Positions 18,021 to 26,760 are shown, numbered from the stretch's first letter. The stretch: DNA of 64,000 bases from Arthrobacter sp. ISL-48 (GCF_018613805.1 NZ_JAGGPL010000004.1:1-64000), one strand, 5' to 3'. The notes: generated by a model from the letters alone, not told the origin. Program-made: numbers and translations.

Positions 18021-19118
18021 ATGATCCGGCTACGCCAGCTGGCACAGGCAGCATCCGTGTTAACGACGCCCTTGGCGCCCGAAGACATTCTGGCGCTTTT
18101 CAATCCTGTCTTCTCCGCGAGGCAGTTGCGGGGCGTAGTGACCCGGGTGGTCCAGGAGACCGCGCAGTCGGCCACGATCTTCTTCCGGCCCGGCCGCGGC
18201 TGGCATTCCCACTTGGCAGGCCAGTGGGCGCGGATCGGCGTCGAGCTGGACGGCGTGCGGCACTGGCGGTCCTATTCCCTCAGCGCCCCCGCGGGCAAGG
18301 ATCCCGCCATCACAGTCACGGACGTCGGCGCGGTTTCCGGAACCTTGGTCCGCACCACCCGCCCCGGCGACGTCCTGTTCCTGGCCCCACCACAAGGCGA
18401 CTTTGTCCTGCCGGAGCACCCCCGGCCGTTGCTGATGGTCACCGCGGGAAGCGGCATCACTCCCGTGATGTCCATGATCCGTACCCTGGTACCGCGCCGC
18501 CCCGATGCCGACGTCGTTCTGATCCACTCCGCCCGTACGCCGGGCGAGAGCCTCTTCCGGGAAGAACTGGCAGAGCTTGCCGACCAGTTCCCCAACTTTC
18601 GATTGGCCCACTGGTTTACCGGCCAGCAGGGACGCCTCGACTTCACCACCACCGCCGAGCTCGAGGAGATCTGCCCGGACTGGAAGGAACGGGCCGCATA
18701 CGCGTGCGGACCGGACAGCTTCCTTGACGACGCCGAGGCCCTGTGGAAGCAGGCTTCCCTCACCACGGGCGCCACGGGTTCGGACGTGGCTGTCGTGGGC
18801 GAAGCCGGCAACCTCATGATCGAACGGTTCAACACCGCCTTCGCGGGCGGCGTCGGGCACGACGGCGGGCTGGTGACCTTTGAAGCGTCGGACCGGGAAG
18901 TGGACGCCGACGGCGACACCCCCCTTCTCGACGTCGGCGAGGACGCCGGGGTGCTGATGCCCAGCGGTTGCAGGATGGGAATCTGCCACAGCTGCCTGAC
19001 CCCGCTCCTGGCCGGAAAGGTCCGTGACCTTCGCACCAACGAGGTTCACGGCGAACCCGGCCAACTGATCCAAACGTGTGTCTCGGCAGCCGCCGGACCC
19101 GTCAACCTCGAACTCTGA
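18021..19118 (+). CDS. Ferredoxin reductase with C-terminal 2Fe-2S domain
   Basis: 365-aa flavoprotein. The FAD domain has RSYSLSAP; the NAD(P)H domain has MVTAGSGITPVMSMI and AYACGPDSFLDDAE; the C-terminal plant-type ferredoxin has CRMGICHSC and a distal Cys near QTCVSAA. It passes electrons from NAD(P)H to a partner oxygenase or desaturase. The desaturase gene starts 13 bases downstream, so it is the probable electron donor to that enzyme, as with the mycobacterial desaturase/reductase pair. The start used is ATG 18021; the ribosome site is weak. Confidence 0.93.
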   Translation: MIRLRQLAQAASVLTTPLAPEDILALFNPVFSARQLRGVVTRVVQETAQSATIFFRPGRGWHSHLAGQWARIGVELDGVRHWRSYSLSAPAGKDPAITVTDVGAVSGTLVRTTRPGDVLFLAPPQGDFVLPEHPRPLLMVTAGSGITPVMSMIRTLVPRRPDADVVLIHSARTPGESLFREELAELADQFPNFRLAHWFTGQQGRLDFTTTAELEEICPDWKERAAYACGPDSFLDDAEALWKQASLTTGATGSDVAVVGEAGNLMIERFNTAFAGGVGHDGGLVTFEASDREVDADGDTPLLDVGEDAGVLMPSGCRMGICHSCLTPLLAGKVRDLRTNEVHGEPGQLIQTCVSAAAGPVNLEL

Positions 19119-19131
19119 GGAGCATCACCGC

Positions 19132-20301
19132 ATGTCAGTAATTTCAGCAAGCAAAGCCACCTCGACCGGAGGGGCAAGGACGCGCCCCGGAGCACTGGCG
19201 GAGTCGGGCAGCCCGACTGTCCGTCCACCCGCTGCAGCACACCTTTCCGACGAACAGGTGGCTGAGCTGGGCCGTGAACTCGACGCCATCCGCGACGAGA
19301 TCCTGGCCAAGCGCGGTGCCTCTGACGCCGCCTACATCCGGCGCATGATCAAGATCCAGCGCGGGTTGGAGATCTCCGGCCGTGCTGCCCTGCTGGTCAG
19401 CAAGAACAAGGCCGCCTGGGTGGCGGGCACCACGCTGCTGAGCCTCGCCAAGATCCTCGAAAACATGGAACTCGGCCACAACATCCTGCACGGTCAGTGG
19501 GACTGGATGCGGGATCCGGACATCCATTCCACCACCTGGGAATGGGACTTTGTCACCCCGGCACGCTCCTGGCAGCACACCCACAACGATCTGCACCACC
19601 GCTGGACCAACGTCGTGGGCAAGGACAACGACGTCGGATACAACCTCCTGCGCATGGACGAGAACCAGCCGTGGACGCCCATGAACCTGGGCAACCCGGT
19701 GTACAACGCCATCCTGGCCCCCATCTTCGAGTGGGGAATCGCCATCTACGACCTTGAGCTCACAGAGTACAAGGAGGGCAAGAAGTCCAAGGAAGCCCTG
19801 CTCAAGGACCTCAAGGCGCTGGGCCGCAAGGCACTGACGCAGTTCACCAAGGACTACGCGGCGACACCGGCGGTGGCCATGCTCACCGGTTCCGGCCGGC
19901 AGGCGCTGTACGGAACCCTGACCGCCAACGCGGTCCGCAACGTCTGGGCGCACGCCGTGATTTTCTGCGGCCACTTCCCGGAGGGCACCGACACCTTCAC
20001 CGAGGAGATGGTGGAAGGCGAAACACGGGGCGACTGGTACGTCCGCCAGATGATCGGCTCGGCCAACATCTCCGGCTCCAAGTTCATGCACCTCATGACA
20101 GGCAACCTGTCGCACCAGATCGAGCACCACCTCTTCCCGGACCTGCCGTCCAACAGGTATGGCGAGGTGGCCCCGCGCGTGCGTGAAATCTGCCAGCGCT
20201 ACGGCCTGAAGTACACCACCGGCCCCCTCCTGAAGCAGGTGGGCTCGTCCTGGGCGAAGGTCTTCAAGCTGGCACTGCCCGGCAAGACCGCAAAAGCCTG
20301 A
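19132..20301 (+). CDS. Membrane acyl-CoA/fatty-acid desaturase
   Basis: 389-aa diiron desaturase. Three histidine boxes are visible: ELGHNILHGQWDW, HTHNDLHHRWTN and NLSHQIEHHLFPDLP. Hydrophobic segments lie between. It introduces a double bond in a fatty-acyl chain at the membrane, needing electrons from the upstream reductase. GAGGAG is 9 nt ahead of ATG 19132; this start leaves the reductase gene intact. The first 50 residues are polar and less conserved. Regulation of membrane fluidity is the likely role. A strong hairpin follows the stop. Confidence 0.93.
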   Translation: MSVISASKATSTGGARTRPGALAESGSPTVRPPAAAHLSDEQVAELGRELDAIRDEILAKRGASDAAYIRRMIKIQRGLEISGRAALLVSKNKAAWVAGTTLLSLAKILENMELGHNILHGQWDWMRDPDIHSTTWEWDFVTPARSWQHTHNDLHHRWTNVVGKDNDVGYNLLRMDENQPWTPMNLGNPVYNAILAPIFEWGIAIYDLELTEYKEGKKSKEALLKDLKALGRKALTQFTKDYAATPAVAMLTGSGRQALYGTLTANAVRNVWAHAVIFCGHFPEGTDTFTEEMVEGETRGDWYVRQMIGSANISGSKFMHLMTGNLSHQIEHHLFPDLPSNRYGEVAPRVREICQRYGLKYTTGPLLKQVGSSWAKVFKLALPGKTAKA

Positions 20302-20308
20302 CGAAGGC

Positions 20309-20354
20309 GTAACACCAGAGGAGCCCGGCATGTGCCGGGCTCCTCTGGTGTTAC
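20309..20354. terminator. Long perfect hairpin between convergent genes
   Basis: Arms 20309-20330 and 20333-20354 are perfect complements (22 bp) around a 2-base centre, starting GTAACACCAGAGG. It lies just after the desaturase stop and before the hydrolase stop, so it can end transcripts from both sides. No T-run follows. Confidence 0.85.
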
Positions 20355-20366
20355 TGGCCGGGTTTC

Positions 20367-21308
<942 letters not shown>

Positions 21309-21506
21309 CTACTTGGAAGGCTGGGGAACCTCGCAGGCAATTTGGGGGTTGGCTCCCATGTAGTTCAAAGGGCCCGCAACGATGGTCAGGGCTACCGTGC
21401 CGGCCTGGGCGCAGGATCCCGGCATGCCGCCGAAATAGCCGCGCTGCCAGGCGGCGATGCCTCCGATGATCAGCCAGATGATGAGCAATGCTCCGATGAT
21501 CCGCAT
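21309..21506 (-). CDS. Small membrane/secreted hypothetical protein
   Basis: 65 aa from ATG 21506, with GGAGG 5 nt upstream. One N-terminal hydrophobic segment (MRIIGALLIIWLIIGGIAA) is followed by a short region with two Cys (GSCAQAGTVAL, IACEVPQPSK), which could form a disulfide outside the membrane. Similar small proteins exist in Arthrobacter but no function is known. It is the first gene left of the accessory region. Confidence 0.72.
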   Translation of the reverse strand: MRIIGALLIIWLIIGGIAAWQRGYFGGMPGSCAQAGTVALTIVAGPLNYMGANPQIACEVPQPSK

Positions 21507-21580
21507 GATGTCCTCCAATGGCCATTGGCCGCCTGTGCGTTCAATTATGCGCCGTTAACCGGAATCACTACATAGCCGCA

Positions 21581-21654
21581 CGCTCTCTCACTTTCCGCTG
21601 CAAATTTCCCAACGCTCTCTCACTTTCCGCAGCAAAATCCGCATCGCTCTCTCA
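21581..21654. repeat. Tandem 32-bp repeat, two full units plus partial
   Basis: CGCTCTCTCACTTTCCGC begins at 21581 and 21613, and a 10-base CGCTCTCTCA copy begins at 21645; spacing is exactly 32 in both steps. The same unit with the same period recurs at 30650. Units are contiguous without unique spacers, so this is not a CRISPR array. Confidence 0.9.
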
Positions 21655-21694
21655 TTGATGAGGGGCATCCGGCGTTGTACTGTTGCTGGCCGGC

Positions 21695-22034
21695 GTGGAG
21701 GCTGAGCCGGTCGTTGAAGACCGCTGACTCGAGCACTTCGCGGTTGACCACGAACTTCGGAGTGCGTCCGTTGGCGACGTCCACGATGGCCCGCACACAG
21801 CTGCCGCCATTGCCCAGGGGACATTTCGTCGGTCCAGGAGAGGCAGTGGGGGGACAGCGTGACGTTGTCCAAGTGAAGGAGCTCGTTGGTGACAGGCTCC
21901 TCTTCAAAGACGCCGAACCGGGCCAGGATGAGGGGAGGGTTGGCTACCCCCGCAAAGGATTCCGCAGTGACGGCCGGGGCCGCGTAGAGGATGGCGTCGT
22001 ACTGCTCCATTTGGTCCGGTGTTAGTGTCTCCAC
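21695..22034 (-). pseudogene. Remnant of a D-2-hydroxyacid dehydrogenase
   Basis: Two frames together give pieces of one enzyme. The first reads LTPDQMEQYDAILYAAPAVT and PLILARFGV, the family's N-terminal part. It is joined directly to FEEEPVTNELLHLDNVTLSP and HCLSWTDEM from near the C-terminus, so the central NAD domain is deleted. The reading then shifts frame: CVRAIVDVANGRTPKFVVNR is the normal C-terminal end. An internal deletion plus a frameshift make it non-functional. It lies among other gene ends of sugar-acid metabolism. Confidence 0.8.
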
Positions 22035-22113
22035 CAAGGACAACACCACGGTCACCGACGCGTGGGATCCGGTTGGTTACCAGGACGCCTACAAGAAAAT
22101 CTGGGGCAAATAG
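22021..22113 (+). pseudogene. C-terminal remnant of a sugar-binding protein
   Basis: A frame open into the preceding remnant ends ...TDAWDPVGYQDAYKKIWGK then TAG at 22111. This looks like the last 30 residues of an ABC-transporter substrate-binding protein. There is no start or body. The remnant overlaps the other end of the dehydrogenase remnant on the opposite strand, marking a deletion joint near 22020-22035. Confidence 0.6.
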
Positions 22114-22187
22114 TCCCGGAGAGTACCGGAACTCTAAGGCGTCACTCACGAACACGCGGCCCAGCGCCCGAGAACCAAGGTTGGACA

Positions 22188-23174
22188 TTGCACAACGAAA
22201 ACAACCCCCAGGCCACCGGCCCGGCGAAGAGCACTCCGGTGAATGGTAAGGCACGCAGTGCCGGCTTCGTCGGGCTGGGGCTGATGGGTGCCCCCATGGC
22301 CGCCAATCTCCTCAAGGGCGGGTGGGCGGTCACCGCCTGGAACCGCTCCCCGGCAGCTGTCGATGACTTGGTACGGCTGGGCGGAACCCGCGCCCTGAAC
22401 GTCGCTGCCCTCCGGGACGAGCCGGTGATCATTTTCATGCTCCCGGACCTCTCCTTCATCGAGGAAGCAGCCGCCGGCCTCCTGGCCGAATGGCGGTCGG
22501 CGCCACCTCAGCCCGGAACACTGGTGGTGGTCATGAGCAGCGTTTCTCCCATTGGTGTCCAGGCCTTCGGCCATGCCGTCGCCGAAGCCACCGGCGGGAA
22601 CGCCACCGTGCTGGACGCTCCGGTCAGCGGCGGCACCGAAGGCGCGCAACGCGGAACCCTGGCCATTATGGCGGGTGGCCCGGCCGAGGACTTCGAGCGG
22701 CTCCGGCCGGCGTTCGAGGCGATGGGCACCACTGTCAGGCGCCTCGGCGGACTGGGTGCCGGTTCCTTGGCCAAGGCGTGCAACCAGCTGATCGTGGGAA
22801 CCACGACGGCGGCACTCGCCGAGGCGGCCGAACTCGCCGAACGCCCGGGCCTGGATGTGAAGGCACTCTTTGAGGTGCTGTCCGGTGGCCTTGCGGGCAG
22901 CCGTGTGCTGGAGTTCGTGGGTCCACGCCTTGCTGCCAAGGATTATGCCCCCACGGGGCCGGCAAAGTTCATGCACAAGGACCTCTCTTTTGTCCTTGAG
23001 TCTGCCCGCTCGGCAGGTTCGGCAGTCCCGATGGCCGCTGCCGGCGTCGAACTTTATGCGGACCTCAAGCGCCAGGGCCTGGGTGATCAGGACCTGGCCG
23101 TGGTGCGGCAAGCCATTTCAAACCTCAGTGACATCAGCGCGGGCACCGCAACGAGAGGGACAGCTGCAACATGA
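22188..23174 (+). CDS. NAD(P)-dependent 3-hydroxyisobutyrate/tartronate-semialdehyde reductase family
   Basis: About 328-aa beta-hydroxyacid dehydrogenase. The Rossmann motif is GFVGLGLMGAPMAANLLKGG; the substrate motif is LDAPVSGGTEGAQRGTL; the catalytic Lys is in GAGSLAKACNQLIVG. The family reduces or oxidises beta-hydroxyacids such as tartronate semialdehyde, hydroxyisobutyrate or 6-phosphogluconate-like compounds. TTG 22188 follows AAGG at 7 nt; GTG 22239 is an alternative. It is the only intact gene among fragments of gluconate-pathway genes, and its stop overlaps the start of a truncated SDR gene by four bases. It may be a survivor of a lost operon. Confidence 0.87.
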   Translation: MHNENNPQATGPAKSTPVNGKARSAGFVGLGLMGAPMAANLLKGGWAVTAWNRSPAAVDDLVRLGGTRALNVAALRDEPVIIFMLPDLSFIEEAAAGLLAEWRSAPPQPGTLVVVMSSVSPIGVQAFGHAVAEATGGNATVLDAPVSGGTEGAQRGTLAIMAGGPAEDFERLRPAFEAMGTTVRRLGGLGAGSLAKACNQLIVGTTTAALAEAAELAERPGLDVKALFEVLSGGLAGSRVLEFVGPRLAAKDYAPTGPAKFMHKDLSFVLESARSAGSAVPMAAAGVELYADLKRQGLGDQDLAVVRQAISNLSDISAGTATRGTAAT

Positions 23175-23251
23175 GTTCACTTTTTGACCTGACGGGGCGC
23201 GTTCCGCTGGTGACGGGGCCCAGCAGGACTCGAGGCGTTCGAAACGACTAA
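23171..23251 (+). pseudogene. N-terminal remnant of an SDR (gluconate 5-dehydrogenase-like)
   Basis: ATG 23171 overlaps the stop of the preceding dehydrogenase (ATGA). The product begins MSSLFDLTGRVPLVTG, the usual start of short-chain dehydrogenases of the gluconate 5-dehydrogenase type, then breaks into unrelated residues (PSRTRGVRND) and stops at 23249-23251. The NAD motif is cut after the first glycine. The break is where the next remnant begins. Confidence 0.8.
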
Positions 23252-23345
23252 GAACTCCGCCGAGTCCGGCAAGGTCCTGCTGAGCTTCGCGCCGGCCGGT
23301 TCGGGACCTGCGCCGCAACCTTCCACAGCCCCGGCGGCGGCGTGA
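23229..23345 (+). pseudogene. C-terminal remnant of a medium-chain alcohol dehydrogenase
   Basis: The frame reads LEAFETTKNSAESGKVLLSF, then a Pro/Ala-rich tail, ending TGA 23343. This matches the end of zinc-type polyol or L-idonate dehydrogenases (AFE...KVLL). Its stop overlaps the GTG start of the gluconokinase fragment (GTGA), as in an operon. The SDR start and this end were joined by a deletion near 23220-23228. Confidence 0.7.
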
Positions 23346-23578
23346 CCGCGGCAATCCGTTCTCTGGTGGTGATGGGCGTTTCGGGAAGCGGCAAGAGCGT
23401 CATCGGCCAGGGATTAGCTGCATGCGGTGCCGGTGATAAGCCTGGCTCGGAGCCGGTGCAGATGAGGCATGATGCCGTAGATCACGATCGGAACTGCGAT
23501 GGTGACCAGGATAAACGTTCGCAGTACTGGGTGCAGGGTGCCGAGCCAGTCTCCGAATGCAAGGTTGATAACCGTTAG
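23342..23578 (+). pseudogene. N-terminal remnant of gluconokinase
   Basis: GTG 23342 opens a frame reading VTAAIRSLVVMGVSGSGKSV, then IGQGLAAC. The P-loop GVSGSGKS at the start is the classic gluconate kinase opening. Similarity stops at about 23430; the rest to 23578 is antisense to the small membrane protein gene. The kinase core is missing. Confidence 0.75.
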
Positions 23579-23671
23579 CGTCGGGAATACTGCTATCCAG
23601 ATCATCACTGCCAACTGATGTTTGTTCGGCGGCGAGACTTGTGCGGTGCGGGTTATAGGTTCATTGGACAT
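23414..23671 (-). CDS. Small two-span membrane protein
   Basis: 85 aa from ATG 23671 with AAGGAG 6 nt upstream. Two membrane segments (LAVMIWIAVFPTLTVINLAF and LRTFILVTIAVPIVIYGIMP) end in HLHRLRARLI. The layout resembles the membrane C-terminal part of some antibiotic-biosynthesis-monooxygenase-like proteins; the catalytic part is absent. It lies 70 bases after the XRE regulator on the same strand and may be its target. Confidence 0.75.
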   Translation of the reverse strand: MSNEPITRTAQVSPPNKHQLAVMIWIAVFPTLTVINLAFGDWLGTLHPVLRTFILVTIAVPIVIYGIMPHLHRLRARLITGTACS

Positions 23672-23741
23672 GGCTACTCCTTGAGTATTTTGTAAAGTGT
23701 TCTGGGCTTGGTGGATCTCCGGCATGGCTGGGGTCTGCGAG

Positions 23742-24647
23742 TCAGCCGAGCCCTCCGAGATAGCCAACATCCTGAACCGCGGAATTGTGCTGGACCACGG
23801 CATTCCGATTGAGCCCGAGCAGGGCCGCCTGTGTCCCGGTTCCGCTTTTGGGCAAGTACGTGAACAGACGGAGCCTCGGAAATTGTGGGACTACCAATAC
23901 CACGGGGTCGAAGCTGAGCCGGCCCAGGGTCGTGTGGTCATAGACGACGTCAACGTGGTACGAATCGCCCACCACCTGCCGTTGCCACAGCTCACGGAAG
24001 GCCTCCGAGACCTCGCGTAGGCCGCGTGCCATGATTTCGAACGTGGGGTCGTCGGGAAACTTGGCCGACTGCGCCCGGAACTGAGCCACCATGGAACGGG
24101 CCATCATCTCTTGGTGCACATGTGCTCGGGCAAGCTTTTGGTCAGTGAAGAACCGTTGCAGGCAGCTTGCGCCTATGCGCGTGTCGAAGGTGCTGGCGGC
24201 GGCAGAGTTCATGGCTACTACCGTCCAGAAGGGATCCGAGATGTAGCTGGGGTTGGCCATGGCATCCACCAGTTGCTGTAGAAGCTCGAGCCTGCCGTCG
24301 TCGGCTACCGGGGGTTGGACGGCAGGCAGGGTGGCAGATTTCTCCTGTGAGCGGCGCCCGGAGGCAAGCCGACGGACATACGTTCGGTCCTCGGGGCTGA
24401 GCCGAAGAGCGTTCGCGATGGCGTCAAGGATTTCCTCTGAAGCGCCTATCGCCCGTCCCTGCTCCAGCCAGGTGTACCAAGACACACCTACGTTAGCGAG
24501 GACCGCTACTTCTTCCCGGCGGAGTCCGGGCGTCCGGCGTCGGGTACTGGCAGGTAATCCGATGTCCTCGGGGCGGGTCTGTTCTCGGCGGGTGCGGAGG
24601 AAGTTGCCAAGGCGCACATGGTTGGACGAGGGGTGATCTGTACGCAT
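23742..24647 (-). CDS. XRE-family regulator with MmyB-like ligand domain
   Basis: 301-aa regulator. The N-terminal helix-turn-helix (about residues 10-80: RLGNFLRTRREQTRPEDIG, TPGLRREEVAVLANVGVSWY, TWLEQGRAIGASEEILDAIA) is the MmyB-type XRE pattern. The rest is a PAS-like MmyB ligand-binding domain (NPSYISDPFWTVVAMNSAA and RLSFDPVVLVVPQFPRLRLF), thought to bind fatty-acid-like or other hydrophobic ligands. ATG 24647 is chosen as the family start. It probably controls the downstream small membrane protein or a nearby oxidoreductase. A terminator hairpin separates it from the upstream ATPase gene. Confidence 0.88.
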   Translation of the reverse strand: MRTDHPSSNHVRLGNFLRTRREQTRPEDIGLPASTRRRTPGLRREEVAVLANVGVSWYTWLEQGRAIGASEEILDAIANALRLSPEDRTYVRRLASGRRSQEKSATLPAVQPPVADDGRLELLQQLVDAMANPSYISDPFWTVVAMNSAAASTFDTRIGASCLQRFFTDQKLARAHVHQEMMARSMVAQFRAQSAKFPDDPTFEIMARGLREVSEAFRELWQRQVVGDSYHVDVVYDHTTLGRLSFDPVVLVVPQFPRLRLFTYLPKSGTGTQAALLGLNRNAVVQHNSAVQDVGYLGGLG

Positions 24648-24669
24648 GGATACTCCAGTATTGACGCGT

Positions 24670-24703
24670 GTCCGGCCGGCCACTCTATAGTGGTCGGCCG
24701 GAC
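24670..24703. terminator. Hairpin terminator after ATPase gene
   Basis: Arms 24670-24684 (GTCCGGCCGGCCACT) and 24689-24703 pair over 15 bp with one G-U-type mismatch and a 4-base loop CTAT. It lies 44 bases after the stop of the minus-strand ATPase gene and ahead of the XRE gene. Confidence 0.75.
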
Positions 24704-24747
24704 GAAGCTGTGAGCAGGGTCTTGCTTCCGGTCCATGGGATTCGCGG

Positions 24748-25452
24748 CTATTGCAGGACGCGGTCCCCTTCGGAGCGGACGTCCAGCAGCGCATATTCCT
24801 CTGAGGCCAGGCGTGTGGCGTCTTCCGGGGCCATGCGCGGGTTGAGGTTGAGCAGGGAGGCGATCTGCCTGAGCCGTTCCTCCACCGAGCCGGAAACGAC
24901 GTGGAATGGGATGCCCAGTTCGTCCATGGTCCGTTGCAGGATTGAATCGGACATGTTCCGGAACTGGTCATTGACCGGGCGGTGCCCATCGGCAGAAAGC
25001 GGTAACTCGTTCTTCAGGTGGACAAAGACGTCGAAGGAGTCCTTTACGTGCCTCTTGAAGCTGTTGCCGAGGCTCGCCATCACCTCTTCGAAGAACGCCA
25101 GTTCCGCCGTCTTCTCAACTGTTTCCCACGCCTTCAGCTGTGCCGAAGCGCTGGGGTTCAAGCCGAGAGAAACCCGCACTGATCCGTAGATCCATTCCTG
25201 CAGGGAGGAACCGTCCGAAATGAAGCCGTCCGACAGCCTGTCCTCATACACGGCCCGTTCCACGTGACGCGTCACGATCATCTGAATGAGCTCCGCCGCG
25301 GTGCATTCCTCAAGTGTCTTGCCCGGCGCGGCCTCGGGCAGAATTTCCCTCATGGTCCTGGCCCTGGTCCGAGGCAATCCCATGTAATGGGACAGGGCTA
25401 TGGACGTGAACGTCTTGCCCGAGGAATAGGTACCCGAAATACCGATGCGCAC
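24748..25452 (-). CDS. P-loop ATPase/kinase-like protein (NadR/AAA_28-like)
   Basis: 234 aa from GTG 25452. It begins RIGISGTYSSGKTFTSIAL, with Walker A GTYSSGKT, and contains ISDGSSLQEW and FDVFVHLKNELPLSADGHR, resembling the AAA_28/NadR-kinase-like group of nucleoside-kinase-fold proteins. The substrate is not recognisable. It lies 10 bases after the azoreductase stop, so the two are co-transcribed. The pairing is unusual and gives no clear role; redox cofactor (NAD or flavin) metabolism is a guess. Confidence 0.78.
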   Translation of the reverse strand: MRIGISGTYSSGKTFTSIALSHYMGLPRTRARTMREILPEAAPGKTLEECTAAELIQMIVTRHVERAVYEDRLSDGFISDGSSLQEWIYGSVRVSLGLNPSASAQLKAWETVEKTAELAFFEEVMASLGNSFKRHVKDSFDVFVHLKNELPLSADGHRPVNDQFRNMSDSILQRTMDELGIPFHVVSGSVEERLRQIASLLNLNPRMAPEDATRLASEEYALLDVRSEGDRVLQ

Positions 25453-25462
25453 AGCGTCCGCC

Positions 25463-26140
25463 CTAGTCGTTGACGAGTTGGAGGGTACCAGCGGCGCTGA
25501 GCTTACCGGCGAAGTCGATGGCTGCGTCGGTGAGCTCGGCCTCGGCAACCACACGCGTGCCGTCCACGTCTCCGTTGAGGACCGTAGGGGCGAAGCGGAC
25601 ATGCGTTGCGTCCTCGATGCCCACGAAGTTCAGCCAGTCAGCGAAAAAGGTACTGCTGAAATCAGAACCGAAGGCTGCCGGAACCCCGGGGGCGTATACA
25701 CCGCTGGTGTGGATCGCGAGGGCCTGCTTGCCCTCCATCAGGCCGCGGTAGCCCTTTTCCGGGTCGAAACCGAAGCTCCAACCTGGCTGGGTAATGATGT
25801 CGATCCACTGCTTCAGGACGTAGGGGACGCCGGCATTCCACATGGGGATGTTGAAGACATAGGCGTCGGCGGCGGCGAACTGGTCGAAAACGGCCCGGGC
25901 TGTTTCCCATGCGGTGATCTGCTCCGGTGTCTGGTCCTGGCCGGAAAAAACAGCCATCTTGGCGGCGGCTGCGGTGCGGCCGAAAACGGGCAGCGCACCG
26001 TCGTTGAACAGGTCCAGGGTCTCCAGCTCAAAGCTCTCCGGGCCGGCAGCCTGGACGGAATCGATGAAATGCCGGGCTAGCCGTAGCGAATCACTGTTGG
26101 CGTAGCGGGGAGAGGCGTTGATGTGGAGGATGGTAGGCAT
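25463..26140 (-). CDS. azoR: FMN-dependent NADH-azoreductase / quinone reductase
   Basis: 225-aa flavodoxin-fold reductase. It starts MPTILHINASPRYANSDSLR with the FMN phosphate loop, then FNIPMWNAGVPYVLKQWIDI and GWSFGFDPEKGYRGL, all typical of AzoR. It reduces quinones and azo compounds by two electrons with NAD(P)H, acting in quinone detoxification. AAAGGA precedes ATG 26140. The divergent gene encodes an HxlR regulator; in Bacillus, the HxlR-type YodB represses azoR1 and senses quinones through a Cys, so a similar circuit is likely here. Confidence 0.9.
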   Translation of the reverse strand: MPTILHINASPRYANSDSLRLARHFIDSVQAAGPESFELETLDLFNDGALPVFGRTAAAAKMAVFSGQDQTPEQITAWETARAVFDQFAAADAYVFNIPMWNAGVPYVLKQWIDIITQPGWSFGFDPEKGYRGLMEGKQALAIHTSGVYAPGVPAAFGSDFSSTFFADWLNFVGIEDATHVRFAPTVLNGDVDGTRVVAEAELTDAAIDFAGKLSAAGTLQLVND

Positions 26141-26222
26141 TGGCTTCCTTTCAAAGCTTTGCTGAGGGGACACTCTGGTGCCCCGCTATCGATCCTGACC
26201 TAAGCCTCAGCGGGGCGTAAGA

Positions 26223-26260
26223 ACGCACTATTTTGTGCTTAGGGCACTTCAAAGTGCCCT
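26223..26260. promoter_or_regulatory. Candidate HxlR operators between azoR and regulator
   Basis: A perfect inverted repeat AGGGCACTT-CA-AAGTGCCCT covers 26241-26260. Just left is GCACTATTTTGTGC (26225-26238), a 4-bp-arm dyad with an AT-rich centre. Both lie in the 212-base space between the divergent azoreductase and HxlR genes. Confidence 0.6.
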
Positions 26261-26352
26261 TGCCTCGGGGTTTGCGGCGCGTTTTCCTTCTCCATCAACC
26301 CCCAAGTATGCTGGGCCCCACAAGTCAATCGGATGAGAAGAGTATTGGGGAA

Positions 26353-26760
26353 ATGACTCTCACGGCTGAACAAAAACGTCAGACAGTGCAGAAGCACTAC
26401 AACGCCTCCTTGGACCTTTGCCCGGCACGCCAACTGCTTGAAGCGATCAGCAGTAAATGGGTGACGCTGGTAATGCTGGCCTTGGTGGATGGCCAGCAAC
26501 GCCACAGCAACCTCCGCAAGCGGATTCCCGGTGCCAGCCAAAAGATGCTTACATCCACGCTGCGCTCCCTGGAACGTGACGGACTGGTTTCGCGGCACGT
26601 CACGGTGTCTGTTCCCGTGCGCACAGACTACGAGCTCACGCCCCGTGGCCACTCCCTTCTCGGAATCGTCTTTGAAATGAAGGAATGGGCCGAGGAGAAC
26701 ATGGATGACGTGGCTGCGTCCCGCATGGAGCACGACAGGCACAAGCTGGCCTTCAACTAG
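26353..26760 (+). CDS. HxlR-family transcriptional regulator
   Basis: 135-aa winged-helix protein. CPARQLLEAISSKWVTLVML opens the domain with the family Cys (in DLCPARQ, residue 24), then HSNLRKRIPGASQKMLTSTL (recognition helix) and YELTPRGHSLL. A Cys at this place is the redox-sensing residue in YodB and related proteins, so sensing of quinones or aldehydes is possible. ATG 26353 is chosen by the usual N-terminal length; GGGG lies close upstream. It diverges from azoR and is followed after 15 bases by the thioesterase remnant. Confidence 0.9.
   Translation: MTLTAEQKRQTVQKHYNASLDLCPARQLLEAISSKWVTLVMLALVDGQQRHSNLRKRIPGASQKMLTSTLRSLERDGLVSRHVTVSVPVRTDYELTPRGHSLLGIVFEMKEWAEENMDDVAASRMEHDRHKLAFN

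Noticed and set aside
21581..21654. Possible CRISPR array
   Set aside because: Units are contiguous, only two full copies, no unique spacers and no cas genes nearby.
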